Below, piece after piece: positions 37,701 through 45,930 of a stretch of 64,000 nucleotides of DNA. The first letter of the stretch is position 1. Each line of letters starts with the position of its first letter. Position numbers and translations under genes: made by a program. Source of the stretch: UBA4408 sp002389785 (lineage in GTDB: Bacteria > Bacteroidota > Bacteroidia > UBA4408); NCBI GenBank assembly GCA_035438985.1, contig DAORJK010000007.1:62001-126000 (forward strand). The letters run 5' to 3'. The notes under the pieces are model-generated. The model was not told the origin of the DNA. It worked only from the letters and a program-made list of their open reading frames with translations, and did no database searches.

Positions 37701-38875
37701 CCACTTAAACCGGAGCAACCGGAATTAAGATTAGTAAATCCGGTACCAGAAATACTTATCGAATTAATAAACCCAATATTGCAACCAGGAGCCTGATGTA
37801 AATTTAAAGTACAATAACAAGTGGTAGCCGAAGAAGCTCCAGTAACTAAAACTACGTTGGTTGAATCGGTTAAACCTGAGCAGGTATTTACACAACGGTA
37901 GTAATTTGAACTGCTTTGTGTAATTGAATAGCTAGATGAAGTTGCTCCACTGATGCCATTCCAATTTAAACTATCAGCCGAAACCAACCATTGCAATGAA
38001 GCTCCAATTCCTACCGAATTTCCAATAACCGAAACTACCTTAAGTGCGGCGCAAGTAGCACTAGGAGCTACTGAGGCAATACCGGCAGTTGGTGGGGCAA
38101 CACAGGGCAATGGAGGCAACCAAGTAAAAGTTAATCCATTTGGAGGAAAGATATTTGTATTTAAAGTACAACCGGCAGTATTAACCGTAGTTGCAGTTGT
38201 AGCAAGCCAGCTGGTAGTAGTTGTTCGCATGTTTACATCAAAAGCAGTTGCGCCTTTAATTCCTACTTGACTTAAATTTGTTTGAGTTGAACCGGTAAGC
38301 ATTTTACCATAAACCACTGTTATGGCATTGGATGTTTCACTTAAACGAATTTGAAAATTCAAACTATCATCGGCCACGTTATTAAAACGAGTATAGTTTT
38401 GCCACTGAATAATTAAAGTTCTATTAGGAGATGTGCCCAGCGTAGCATAACGAATTGAAGCATTGGGCTGTGATTCTAAATCACGTCCAACTCCGGCAAT
38501 TACTCTTCGCATTCCTGAAGATAATGGCAATGTTAAGTTTGAATTTGAAAAATCAATTGAACCATTTCCCAAGGTTATAAATCCATTGGCACAAACACCG
38601 AACTTATCGTATACTGTATCGTTGTACGTAAAATTAAATCCGATAGGTAATCCTGCACCCAACACATTGGTACCTCCTAGCGGTGAATTTGGGTCAACAA
38701 AATACTGATCGTTGGTGGTGGCATCTCCTAAGCTAAAACCTACTGTTAAAGGAACATAGGTGCCATTGCTTTGAGAAAAAATATAATTTGCTACTTGTGC
38801 GTTCAGCTTTGAGGTGGTTATCAAAACCATAGCGAATACCGCAAAAAATATCGCTTTGTAAAAATTTATTTTCAT
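34769..38875 (-). CDS. T9SS-secreted protein with four GEVED domains and Ig-like repeats
   Basis: A 1368-residue exported protein. The signal is cleaved near NAQ-V (residue 27). After an N-terminal domain (about 30-255, beginning YVPLTVGFSLGDATTNDQ) come four alternating pairs. Each pair has an Ig-like unit opening CVAPPTAG and containing YEWQSSTDSLNW-type and YYRCxxTCSGxSDTSSV strands, then a GEVED domain (about 362-505, 615-762, 869-1016, 1122-1272) with VWIDYNQNGTF-like and GETEDYxI segments. The C-terminal 80 residues (FVAYPNPSHGISNV... SAGVYFLKLN) are a T9SS type A sorting domain. The function is unknown; such proteins are often adhesins or parts of secreted enzymes. It is probably monocistronic. 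Confidence 0.88.
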   Translation of the reverse strand: MKINFYKAIFFAVFAMVLITTSKLNAQVANYIFSQSNGTYVPLTVGFSLGDATTNDQYFVDPNSPLGGTNVLGAGLPIGFNFTYNDTVYDKFGVCANGFITLGNGSIDFSNSNLTLPLSSGMRRVIAGVGRDLESQPNASIRYATLGTSPNRTLIIQWQNYTRFNNVADDSLNFQIRLSETSNAITVVYGKMLTGSTQTNLSQVGIKGATAFDVNMRTTTTSWLATTATTVNTAGCTLNTNIFPPNGLTFTWLPPLPCVAPPTAGIASVAPSATCAALKVVSVIGNSVGIGASLQWLVSADSLNWNGISGATSSSYSITQSSSNYYRCVNTCSGLTDSTNVVLVTGASSATTCYCTLNLHQAPGCNIGFINSISISGTGFTNLNSGCSGLSGNSYTSYLDTGNYTTSLFAGQSYSFSVTSSAAGAISVWIDYNQNGTFEASEWTQVSAASTANVASIVTVSIPSTASIGKTGIRFRYRGGGGANNATDACTTFGSGETEDYLIEIAQQSPCVAPPTAGTATTSASGICAGINYTLGLTGNSLGSGLTFQWQESLDSLNWSDIIGANNSFYSTIALQNTYYRCYVTCSNVSDTSSVVLVAINPATLCYCVTALHNNTNCNPAGSINDVTITGTSLSNLATGCASTTGQSYSSYSPVGSNTASLDIGMPYSFNVTVGNANNTISLWIDYDQSGTFDANEWTQVSAAAQANVPNSVTVFIPITAMSGQTGMRIRTRQQGGANAATDACTSFASGETEDYIITLVQPPPCVAPPTAGIALASDSSVCAGLDFTLSLTGSSSGSGMSYEWQSSTDSLNWLPIVGASNPFYTSSLTQSAYYRCILTCSGMSDTSSVVYVMQNAATDCYCVSAANNASDTDIGNVNFGTLNNGVGTPATQNPTATGTYSDFTALPVQSYTQNITYPISITQINSANFFTANFAVYIDYNQNGDFTDIGETVFTGTTSNVTGGNTVSGSLTIPSLAVPGHTRLRVVLVEAGGAGGAVTPCGTFAWGETEDYTIDIVQQVPCVAPPTAGLAAAVDSSVCSVIGLSLVGATSGSGMTYEWQSSTDSISWTAIGGANNYFYNGTQTSSSYYRCVITCSGMSDTSSVVFITQNPAINCYCTSSPTSATNGDIGNVTFGALNNGVATPVTNNPTATGTYTDKTALSPITFNQSTSYNISVAQIVSGNNFFGGRIAVYIDFNQNGLFTDAGEQVFTGTTTSAAANVVSGSVIIPATSTLGNTRMRVVLTQGGAANINPCGTYQFGETEDYTINIDVFNGVKNNGATTTSFVAYPNPSHGISNVSYTLTEKSNVNFELYNLVGKLVASTPVETKNSGKYQTDFDFNQYGISAGVYFLKLNAGVNSKTIRVVLE

Positions 38876-38909
38876 ACTGATACTGTTTTAAGGGGTTAAT
38901 TATTTTGAG

Positions 38910-38925
38910 TTAGTAATATTACTAA
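38910..38925. promoter_or_regulatory. 16-bp perfect palindrome upstream of the GEVED gene
   Basis: TTAGTAATATTACTAA is its own reverse complement. It lies 34 bases before the ATG at 38875, where an operator would be expected. Its AT content makes chance occurrence possible. Confidence 0.4.
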
Positions 38926-39006
38926 ATTTTTTAAAATAGACCTTAATAAAGTAGAAAAAGGCTTACATTTAGCAGATTTTTGGTATAAACCTGAACTTAT
39001 TTATTT

Positions 39007-39045
39007 TAATCCATTTCGCAGTAAAAAATTTCGAAAGATGGATTA
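39007..39045. other. Hairpin between the GEVED gene and the PurF-like gene
   Basis: TAATCCATTTCG (39007-39018) pairs with CGAAAGATGGATTA (39032-39045) with one bulge; the loop is about 13 bases. It is 80 bases past the PurF-like stop, and no T-run follows on the minus strand, so a terminator role is uncertain. Confidence 0.35.
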
Positions 39046-39126
39046 TTCAAAAAAATCCAAATCAAATAAACCATTTGCAGAAATAAGGTAAAATAATTTA
39101 TGCTAAATGATGGATTAACGAGTCTC

Positions 39127-41025
39127 TTAATAAGCCCGTATATTCTTGCCTTCCATGTAATTTATAAAGGCTTTGTTCGCAACTTTATTTCCTCCGGGCG
39201 TTGGGTAATTGCCCGAAAAATACCAATCGCCCGAATTGTTTGTGCAGGCATCATGCAAGCCTTCTAACGATTGGTAGATGACTTCTACTTCTGCTCCCAA
39301 ATCAGGAGGTGTGAGCAATTCGGCAATTTTTTTTGAAATTTGATTCGGTGTAAAAGGAGCGTAAATATCCTTTACAACATTTCTGATTTTATCTTTTGGA
39401 AGTTCTTCCATGGCCTTCGCTTTTTCATATACTTCCTCAATAATATTCTCTTTAAAATTCTCCTTTAGTAACTGTATTGCAGCTTGAAATGCAATAAAAT
39501 CACCTAGTTTGGCCATGTCAATACCGTAACAATCGGGATAACGTATTTGCGGGGCACTTGAAACAATGATTATTTTTTTCGGGTTTAACCGATCGAGCAT
39601 TCTTAAAATACTCTGTTTTAAAGTAGTACCTCTAACAATCGAATCGTCAATCACCACAAGTGTATCGCTGGGCTTTACTACGCCATAAGTTACATCATAC
39701 ACATGGGCAACCATTTCATCACGGTGCATGTCGTCGGTAATAAACGTGCGCAGTTTTGCATCTTTAATGGCTAATTTTTCAATCCGCGGATGGATGGACA
39801 AAATTTTAGAAAGTTTTGCTTCATCAAGTGTTGCAGCGCTTTCCATTATTTTGCGTTGCTTTACGCTTGTAAGGTAATCTTCTATTCCCTTCACCATTCC
39901 ATAAAAAGCTATTTCAGCAGTATTTGGAATGTATGAAAATACGGTGTTTCGTGTGTCGTTTTCTATCGCCTTTAATATAGCAGGGCATAAAGATGTACCA
40001 AGTTTTTTTCGTTCCTGATAGATAGCCGCATCACTGCCCCGCGAAAAATAAATTCGTTCAAAAGAGCAGGCATTATGCGACTCCGATTTTCTAATCTCAA
40101 TTTCCTCAATACTTGCATTTTTACGGATAATGACTGCATGCCCCGGCTTTATTTCCTTGATTTTATCGGCGCTAACATTAAATGCAGTTTGTATAGCAGG
40201 TCGTTCAGAAGTTACTACTGCAATTTCATCATCAAAATAATAATAAGCAGGACGGATTCCGTTTGGATCACGCAGTACAAAAGCATCTCCATGTCCAATT
40301 AATCCGGCCATTGCGTATCCCCCATCCCATTTACGGCTGGCATCAATAAGAATTTTTTGAAGGTTCAGGTTCTCTCCGATTAAAGTTGATATCGTTTGAT
40401 TGTCGTGGCCTTGCTTCTTGAATTCTTTGAAGAGCCGTTCATTTTCAACATCCAAAAAATGCCCAATACGTTCCATTACGGTAACCGTATCTGTTTTTTC
40501 TTTTGGATGTTGTCCAAGATCAACAAGTTGCTCAAAAAGCTCATCAACATTGGTAAGATTAAAATTACCGGCTACTACAAGATTTTTGGTTTTCCAATTA
40601 TTTTGCCTCAAAAACGGATGGCAATTTTCAATCGAATTCTTACCAAAAGTTCCATAGCGTAAATGGCCTAATAATAATTCTCCACTAAAGGCTACATTTT
40701 TTTTGAGCCATTCGGCATCGTTAAACTTTGCAGGATTCGTTTGTTTTGCTTCTGCTAACCGATTATTAATTTTTTCAAAAATTTCTTTAATAGCATTACT
40801 CCCATTGCTGCGGTATCTACTGATGTAACGACTTCCGGGTTCGGTATCTAATTTAATATTGGCAACACCTGCCCCATCTTGTCCTCGGTTGTGCTGCTTC
40901 TCCATCAACAAGTACAATTTGTTGAGACCGTAAAGCGCTGTTCCGTATTTATCCGAATAATAATTAAGTGGTTTTCGAAGTCGAATCAGGGCTATGCCAC
41001 ATTCGTGCTTAATGCTATCGCTCAT
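39127..41025 (-). CDS. PurF-like glutamine amidotransferase/phosphoribosyltransferase, long Bacteroidota form
   Basis: A 632-residue protein with the two domains of amidophosphoribosyltransferase. N-terminal glutaminase: HECGIALIRLRKP, with the candidate nucleophile Cys9 exposed after removal of a short propeptide, then RGQDGAGVA and HLRYGTFG. C-terminal PRTase: LVVIDDSIVRGTT, the 13-residue PRPP-binding motif, near residue 455. Canonical PurF is about 460-510 residues; this one has extra segments (residues 80-110 and the last 80, with LEGLHDACTNN). This is the longer homolog that Bacteroidota often carry beside a normal PurF. It may be a second purine enzyme or act on another substrate. It lies downstream of gldA with its own promoter-like box. 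Confidence 0.75.
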   Translation of the reverse strand: MSDSIKHECGIALIRLRKPLNYYSDKYGTALYGLNKLYLLMEKQHNRGQDGAGVANIKLDTEPGSRYISRYRSNGSNAIKEIFEKINNRLAEAKQTNPAKFNDAEWLKKNVAFSGELLLGHLRYGTFGKNSIENCHPFLRQNNWKTKNLVVAGNFNLTNVDELFEQLVDLGQHPKEKTDTVTVMERIGHFLDVENERLFKEFKKQGHDNQTISTLIGENLNLQKILIDASRKWDGGYAMAGLIGHGDAFVLRDPNGIRPAYYYFDDEIAVVTSERPAIQTAFNVSADKIKEIKPGHAVIIRKNASIEEIEIRKSESHNACSFERIYFSRGSDAAIYQERKKLGTSLCPAILKAIENDTRNTVFSYIPNTAEIAFYGMVKGIEDYLTSVKQRKIMESAATLDEAKLSKILSIHPRIEKLAIKDAKLRTFITDDMHRDEMVAHVYDVTYGVVKPSDTLVVIDDSIVRGTTLKQSILRMLDRLNPKKIIIVSSAPQIRYPDCYGIDMAKLGDFIAFQAAIQLLKENFKENIIEEVYEKAKAMEELPKDKIRNVVKDIYAPFTPNQISKKIAELLTPPDLGAEVEVIYQSLEGLHDACTNNSGDWYFSGNYPTPGGNKVANKAFINYMEGKNIRAY

Positions 41026-41057
41026 GAGAGATTGTTGCTTGAATAAAAACGATGGTG

Positions 41058-41065
41058 CAAAAGTA
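41058..41065 (-). promoter_or_regulatory. Candidate promoter of the PurF-like gene
   Basis: TACTTTTG on the minus strand is a full match to TAnnTTTG, 33 bases before the ATG at 41025. The -33 element is weak (TTTC at about 22 bases). Confidence 0.5.
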
Positions 41066-41100
41066 GGGAATTTAAACCTGATTTCAGGAAATGTTTCAGC

Positions 41101-42009
41101 TTATTGTGTAAGCTGTTTAAATACTTCTTCCAACGATTGTTCTTCCTTTTGTAAGGTAAGAACAGCTAACTGATTGGCAACAGCAAATTGAAAAATAGTC
41201 GGTCGAATATCCTCATCCTTATAGGAGATGAGTTTCCATTGTTTTGGTGTAATTTCCTCAACTTCATTAATGCCTTCAATGCTCGTTAATTTGAGTTTCG
41301 AAACTTGCGTGTCGAACTCAACTTTTACTACTTGTTTTTTGGTACGTGTATTTTGAAGTGTTTCGGTAGTATCGTTTGCAACAATATTTCCTTTATTAAT
41401 AATTATTACACGATCGCAAACTGCTTTTACTTCTTGCATAATGTGGGTACTTAACAGTACTGTTTTTTCTTTACCCACACTACGAATTAATTCACGAATT
41501 TCTGCCAATTGGTTCGGATCAAGTCCTGTAGTAGGTTCGTCTAATATTAAAACTTTGGGGTCATGAATTAGTGCCTGTGCCAAACCTACACGCTGCCGAT
41601 AGCCCTTTGACAATGCTCCAATCTTTTTGTGTTGCTCAAGCTGTAATCCTGTTATTTCAATCATTTCATGAATACGCGGCTTAGTTTTTTTTCCCAGCGA
41701 ATGAATTCCTGCAATAAATTCGAGGTATTCCTTCACGTACATATCCAAGTAGAGCGGATTATTTTCAGGAAGATATCCAACACATCGGCGAACTTCTATT
41801 GATTGCTCGTTTACATCATACCCACAAACTGAAACAGTACCGGTGGTAGGCGGAATAAAGCAAGTGATAATTTTCATCATGGTTGATTTTCCGGCACCAT
41901 TCGGTCCAAGAAAACCAATGATTTCGCCTTTTGCAACTTCAAAAGAAACTTCATTAAGTGCTTTTTGTTTGCCGTAAAGCTTCGTTATATTATTGACTTG
42001 AATTGACAT
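41101..42009 (-). CDS. gldA: ABC transporter ATPase, GldA-type
   Basis: A 302-residue cytoplasmic ATPase. Walker A is GPNGAGKS (35-42), the signature is LSKGYRQRVGLAQAL, Walker B is VLILDEPTTGLD, and the switch His is in STHIMQEV. It has the C-terminal extension typical of GldA (KVEFDTQVSKLKL... EEVFKQLTQ). GldA works with the permease GldF and the auxiliary GldG in gliding-related transport in Flavobacterium; neither is in this window. The close similarity to GldA-type ATPases is based on reading the whole sequence, but other Bacteroidota ABC exporters share these features. It starts 120 bases from the divergent rsgA. Confidence 0.75.
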   Translation of the reverse strand: MSIQVNNITKLYGKQKALNEVSFEVAKGEIIGFLGPNGAGKSTMMKIITCFIPPTTGTVSVCGYDVNEQSIEVRRCVGYLPENNPLYLDMYVKEYLEFIAGIHSLGKKTKPRIHEMIEITGLQLEQHKKIGALSKGYRQRVGLAQALIHDPKVLILDEPTTGLDPNQLAEIRELIRSVGKEKTVLLSTHIMQEVKAVCDRVIIINKGNIVANDTTETLQNTRTKKQVVKVEFDTQVSKLKLTSIEGINEVEEITPKQWKLISYKDEDIRPTIFQFAVANQLAVLTLQKEEQSLEEVFKQLTQ

Positions 42010-42087
42010 ACAAATAGAATATCAAACTATGGTTGTAACTTATTGCAGAAGTGAAATAGCTTCAATGGTCAAAGCTAATTCTTTTTC

Positions 42088-42095
42088 TAATTTTG
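42088..42095 (+). promoter_or_regulatory. Candidate promoter of rsgA-dtd-mazG-like
   Basis: TAATTTTG is a full match to TAnnTTTG, 35 bases before the rsgA ATG. No good -33 element was seen. Confidence 0.45.
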
Positions 42096-42129
42096 GATTC
42101 TAAATTAATCATAAATAATTGATGCTATC

Positions 42130-43053
42130 ATGACAGCTGTAGTAATAAAATCAACCGGTAGTTGGTATACCGTACTCACAGCTGAAGGCCTTAAGGTGGA
42201 TTGTAGAATAAAAGGAAATTTCAGAATTAAAGATATTAAAAGCACTAATCCCATTGCAGTAGGAGATCATGTACAATTTGAGTTTGAAAAAAGCAACACA
42301 GCTAGCACTGAATCTAACGGCATTATTCACACCATTGAGCCGCGAAAAAATTACATCATTCGAAAATCAATTAATCTGTCTCGTCAAACACATATTTTAG
42401 CAGCCAATATCGATCGTGCTTACCTCTTAGTTACCATTTCATCTCCACGAACTTCTTTAGGATTTATTGACCGTTTTTTAGTGAGTGCTGAGGCCTATCA
42501 TATTCCTGTAAGCATTGTGTTTACAAAAAAGGATAAGTGGACCAATGAAGATATTGCAGGTGTTGAAGAACGAACTTCATTGTATTCAAAAATTGGCTAT
42601 CCATGTTTGTCAATTTCGGCATTAAATGAATTCGATTTAAAGCAACTGAGGTTGCTTATGCAAGATAAAATTAATTTGGTAAGCGGGCATTCGGGGGTTG
42701 GAAAATCAACGTTAATAAACGCACTGGATCCCTTGCTGCATATTAAAACAGCCCAACTGTCTGAAGCGCATAATAAAGGTACACATACCACCACTTTTGC
42801 CGAAATGCATCCCTTATCATCCGGAGGATATATTATAGATACACCCGGAATAAAAGAAATTGGGGTTGTTGAAATTTTGCCTGAAGAGTTATGGAGCTAT
42901 TTTCCGGAATTACGTGATCGAGTAAATCAATGTAAATACAATAATTGTTTGCATGTGAATGAACCCGGATGTAGTGTAAAGCAAGCAGTAGAAAGTGGCG
43001 AAATTGCAATTAGTCGCTACAACAGCTATTTAAGTATTTTAAATGGAGAATAA
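42130..43053 (+). CDS. rsgA: Small ribosomal subunit biogenesis GTPase RsgA
   Basis: A circularly permuted GTPase that acts late in 30S maturation (307 residues). It has an N-terminal OB fold (residues 1-75), then the GTPase motifs in permuted order: FTKKDKW (G4), GHSGVGKSTLINAL (G1, about 186-199) and DTPGIKE (G3). A C-terminal zinc finger follows, CKYNNCLHVNEPGC, with ligands Cys, Cys, His, Cys. It is the first gene of a plus-strand group with dtd and a MazG-like gene. Confidence 0.95.
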   Translation: MTAVVIKSTGSWYTVLTAEGLKVDCRIKGNFRIKDIKSTNPIAVGDHVQFEFEKSNTASTESNGIIHTIEPRKNYIIRKSINLSRQTHILAANIDRAYLLVTISSPRTSLGFIDRFLVSAEAYHIPVSIVFTKKDKWTNEDIAGVEERTSLYSKIGYPCLSISALNEFDLKQLRLLMQDKINLVSGHSGVGKSTLINALDPLLHIKTAQLSEAHNKGTHTTTFAEMHPLSSGGYIIDTPGIKEIGVVEILPEELWSYFPELRDRVNQCKYNNCLHVNEPGCSVKQAVESGEIAISRYNSYLSILNGE

Positions 43054-43085
43054 TTTAAGCGCTAGTTACATTGGTTGAATCTTAA

Positions 43086-43538
43086 ATGAAAGCAGTTATA
43101 CAAAGAGTTGCCAAAGCCAGTGTGCATATAAATACACAACTTAAAGCTGAGATCGGTAAAGGATTATTAGTTCTTATTGGTATTGAAGAAGCCGATACCA
43201 ATGAAGACATAGTATGGCTCTGTTTGAAATTGTGCAATTTGCGCATATTTGATGATGCAAACGGAGTGATGAATTTATCGGTTAGAGAGGTCAATGGCGA
43301 AATTTTAGCAGTAAGTCAATTTACCTTAATGGCGAGTACTAAAAAAGGGAATCGTCCATCCTATATAAAAGCTGCCCGCTCAGAAATTGCAATTCCACTT
43401 TATCAACAATTTGTGCGACAATTAGAACAAGAACTTGGAAAAGCTGTCGCAACCGGTGAATTTGGTGCCGATATGCAAATTGAGTTGCTAAACGATGGAC
43501 CTGTTACCATTTGTATTGATACAAAAAACAAAGAATAA
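43086..43538 (+). CDS. dtd: D-aminoacyl-tRNA deacylase
   Basis: Removes mischarged D-amino acids from tRNA. At 150 residues it has the usual length. It begins MKAVIQRVAKASVHI, contains SQFTLMAST (the SQFTL motif) and ends with NDGPVTICIDT, where the Gly-Pro pair of the second active-site motif enforces chirality. It lies 32 bases after rsgA and 3 before the MazG-like gene. Confidence 0.96.
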   Translation: MKAVIQRVAKASVHINTQLKAEIGKGLLVLIGIEEADTNEDIVWLCLKLCNLRIFDDANGVMNLSVREVNGEILAVSQFTLMASTKKGNRPSYIKAARSEIAIPLYQQFVRQLEQELGKAVATGEFGADMQIELLNDGPVTICIDTKNKE

Positions 43539-43541
43539 ATT

Positions 43542-43868
43542 ATGACCTTAGCCGCTGCACAAAAAGAGGTAGATACCTGGATTAAAACGCATGGAGTGCG
43601 TTATTTTAACGAGCTTACGAATATGGCATTGTTAACTGAAGAAGTTGGGGAAGTAGCTCGAATTATAGCTCGCACTTACGGTGAGCAATCAATAAAAAAA
43701 ACTGAAAAAAAAGCAGAACTTAAAGATGAACTTGCAGATGTTTTATTTGTATTGATTTGTTTGGCAAATCAAACTGGGATTGATTTAACGGAGGCTTTAA
43801 AAAACAATTTGTCAAAAAAAACACAGCGTGATAGTGAGCGACATAAAAGCAACAAAAAACTACTTTAG
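43542..43868 (+). CDS. MazG-like nucleotide pyrophosphohydrolase
   Basis: A 108-residue all-alpha protein. It carries the EEVGEVARIIART and KDELADVLFVLICLANQ helices, in which the ExxE and ExxD pairs bind Mg and the nucleotide phosphates. Small MazG-like enzymes hydrolyse dNTPs or related nucleotides to the monophosphate. The substrate is not fixed. The stop codon overlaps by 4 bases the stop of the convergent DinB gene. Confidence 0.85.
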   Translation: MTLAAAQKEVDTWIKTHGVRYFNELTNMALLTEEVGEVARIIARTYGEQSIKKTEKKAELKDELADVLFVLICLANQTGIDLTEALKNNLSKKTQRDSERHKSNKKLL

Positions 43869-44404
43869 TTTTGTTGTGCTATTTTTATATGTGTCAAATG
43901 ATGCTTCCCATGCCATGCGTATAATGCGAGTAACTGATAAAGCGTAAAATCGCGTTTTGATTCAGGATGAAAAAGTTTACGTTCCCATTCCACCTTCTGG
44001 ATAGAATTCAACAGTATGACCCAACGTGCATGCATTAATTTTATGAATAAAAGTGACTGGTCAACCGGCGCATTTATTGAATCGGCAAGTTGCGCAAACA
44101 ATTGCTCTTTATAAGGACGAATCGTAGGATAATCTTCAGTAAGAGCAAGCTTAAACCGAATAATAGCATTGGAATGACTGTCGATTAAATGGTTGATTAA
44201 TTGGATGCAATTCCAACTTCCATCTCGATACGTGCGCAAGAATTGTTCCTTGTTCCAACCATCAACAAGTTGTATAAGTTGATCTGGGAGATTTGAAATA
44301 TCGTTTATCCACGCAGTAACTGACGCTTCAGATAACGCATCCGGAAAAACAAACTTTCCAATTGGGTATCTTAAACTTTCAAGATTAGAATTTTGTTCAG
44401 ACAT
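43865..44404 (-). CDS. DinB/YfiT-family metal-binding protein
   Basis: A 179-residue four-helix-bundle protein. Candidate metal ligands are in CIQLINHLIDSHSN and in the C-terminal AWHGKHHLTHI, the His triad of the YfiT/DinB superfamily (putative metal-dependent hydrolases and thiol transferases). The exact activity is unknown. It follows gmk by 7 bases and ends overlapping the convergent MazG-like gene. Confidence 0.8.
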   Translation of the reverse strand: MSEQNSNLESLRYPIGKFVFPDALSEASVTAWINDISNLPDQLIQLVDGWNKEQFLRTYRDGSWNCIQLINHLIDSHSNAIIRFKLALTEDYPTIRPYKEQLFAQLADSINAPVDQSLLFIKLMHARWVILLNSIQKVEWERKLFHPESKRDFTLYQLLALYAWHGKHHLTHIKIAQQN

Positions 44405-44411
44405 AGCGATT

Positions 44412-44981
44412 TTACTTAGATTCTAAAAATTTGCTTACTATTTCTTCGGCTTGACTGAACGCGTGTTCCATTTGGTCGTTTAACACAATTTCATCGAACT
44501 GCGAAGCGAGTTGCATTTCTTCACCTGCTTTATTAATTCGTCGTGCTATACTTTCAGCGGTTTCTGTTTCACGTAATTTTAAACGATTTTCGAGATGCTC
44601 AATAGAGGGAGCTTTTACAAAAACAGCTAATGCCCTACTACCGAATATTCTTTTCAAATTTAAACCTCCGTGCACATCCACATCAAAAATTACATGGTGG
44701 CCTTTGTTCCAAATCCGGTTAATTTCAGATCGTAATGTTCCATAAAAATGATTCGTGTAAACTTCCTCCCACTCTAAGAATTCATTGTTCTCAATTTTCT
44801 GTTTGAATTCATCAACCGACAAAAAGTAATAATCTTCACCTTCCTTTTCATCTTTGCGTTTGCTGCGACTGCAAGCTGAAACTGAAAATTCCAAAACCGG
44901 GAATTTGGCGAGCAGGTGCTGCACGATGGTAGTTTTGCCAGCACCTGAAGGAGCAGAAAAAATTATGAGTTTACCTTCCAT
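44412..44981 (-). CDS. gmk: Guanylate kinase
   Basis: Phosphorylates GMP to GDP. Of 189 residues, the P-loop is APSGAGKT (10-17), and the GMP-binding region includes SACSRSKRKDEKEGEDYYF and FLEWEEVYTNHFYGT. The length is typical. It is linked to yicC (14 bases) as in many bacteria. Confidence 0.97.
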   Translation of the reverse strand: MEGKLIIFSAPSGAGKTTIVQHLLAKFPVLEFSVSACSRSKRKDEKEGEDYYFLSVDEFKQKIENNEFLEWEEVYTNHFYGTLRSEINRIWNKGHHVIFDVDVHGGLNLKRIFGSRALAVFVKAPSIEHLENRLKLRETETAESIARRINKAGEEMQLASQFDEIVLNDQMEHAFSQAEEIVSKFLESK

Positions 44982-44995
44982 ACAGCTAACTATCT

Positions 44996-45868
44996 TTAAA
45001 GCACATTTAACAGTTGTTCTTTAATTTTCTCGAGTTCATCTTTCATTTGTACCACTATTTTTTGAATTGCCGAATCGTTTGCCTTCGAACCAATAGTGTT
45101 TATTTCACGACCAATTTCCTGAGTAATAAAGCCAAGTTTGCGTCCTACTGCATCTTCTTCGAGCATGGTTTTAATAAAATAATCGCAATGTACTTTCAGT
45201 CGAAGTTTTTCCTCAGTGATGTCCATTTTTTCAAGGTAGTAAATCATTTCCTGTTCGAGTCGGTTTTGGTCGATACGTTCCTTGTTAATTAGTTCTTCTA
45301 TATTTTTTTCAATTCGATTTCGGACTGCAGTAGCTCTTTCCTTGTCCAACAATTCAACCGATTGAAGCAAATTTAGGAGTGTAGAAATTCGTGAAGAAAA
45401 TTCTGCTTCCAAGTTTTTACCTTCTGCCTCTCTAAATTTTGAAAATTCTTGCAACGCCAGATGAAGCGCATTTTTTAGCTCTTGCTCATCCTGTTCATTC
45501 AATTCTTCAGTCTCTGCCTTTAAAACTTCAGGAAGCTTTAAAATGTGTGTCAGCAAATCGTCAACAGGAGCTTGCAATTCTATTGCTAGTTTTTTTAGCT
45601 CGTGGTAATAAGCCTTTGCAAGAGTGGTGTTGATGTTTAAATTTTTTTCGATTTCCTTTTGTTCAAAATAGATAGAAACATCCGCTTTTCCACGCTCAAT
45701 AAATTTTGCACATTGCGCTCTAAGTTCCAATTCTTTGCTGCGAAACAAACTAGGCAATTTTAAACTTAGATCGATTTGTTTGCTATTTAACGAACGTATT
45801 TCAATTTGCAATGTTTTATCTTTAAATGGCAAAGAGGCCTTACCAAAGCCGGTCATCGATTTAATCAT
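44996..45868 (-). CDS. yicC: YicC/YloC-family endoribonuclease
   Basis: A 290-residue member of the YicC family, shown in E. coli and B. subtilis to be an endoribonuclease involved in RNA turnover. It begins MIKSMTGFGKAS, the family hallmark, and ends with KVHCDYFIKTMLEEDAVGRKLGFITQEIGREINTIGSKA, the conserved C-terminal block with acidic metal-binding residues. It lies 14 bases upstream of gmk. Confidence 0.94.
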   Translation of the reverse strand: MIKSMTGFGKASLPFKDKTLQIEIRSLNSKQIDLSLKLPSLFRSKELELRAQCAKFIERGKADVSIYFEQKEIEKNLNINTTLAKAYYHELKKLAIELQAPVDDLLTHILKLPEVLKAETEELNEQDEQELKNALHLALQEFSKFREAEGKNLEAEFSSRISTLLNLLQSVELLDKERATAVRNRIEKNIEELINKERIDQNRLEQEMIYYLEKMDITEEKLRLKVHCDYFIKTMLEEDAVGRKLGFITQEIGREINTIGSKANDSAIQKIVVQMKDELEKIKEQLLNVL

Positions 45869-45930
45869 CGTACTTTTTTAGGGAACCAAATGTAAACATT
45901 TGAGTTGATTGCTGATTAATAAAATGCAAC

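Noticed and set aside
43865..43868. Overlap of convergent stops as a frameshift
   Set aside because: Both genes are full length and end normally; a 4-base overlap of stop codons is common in compact genomes.
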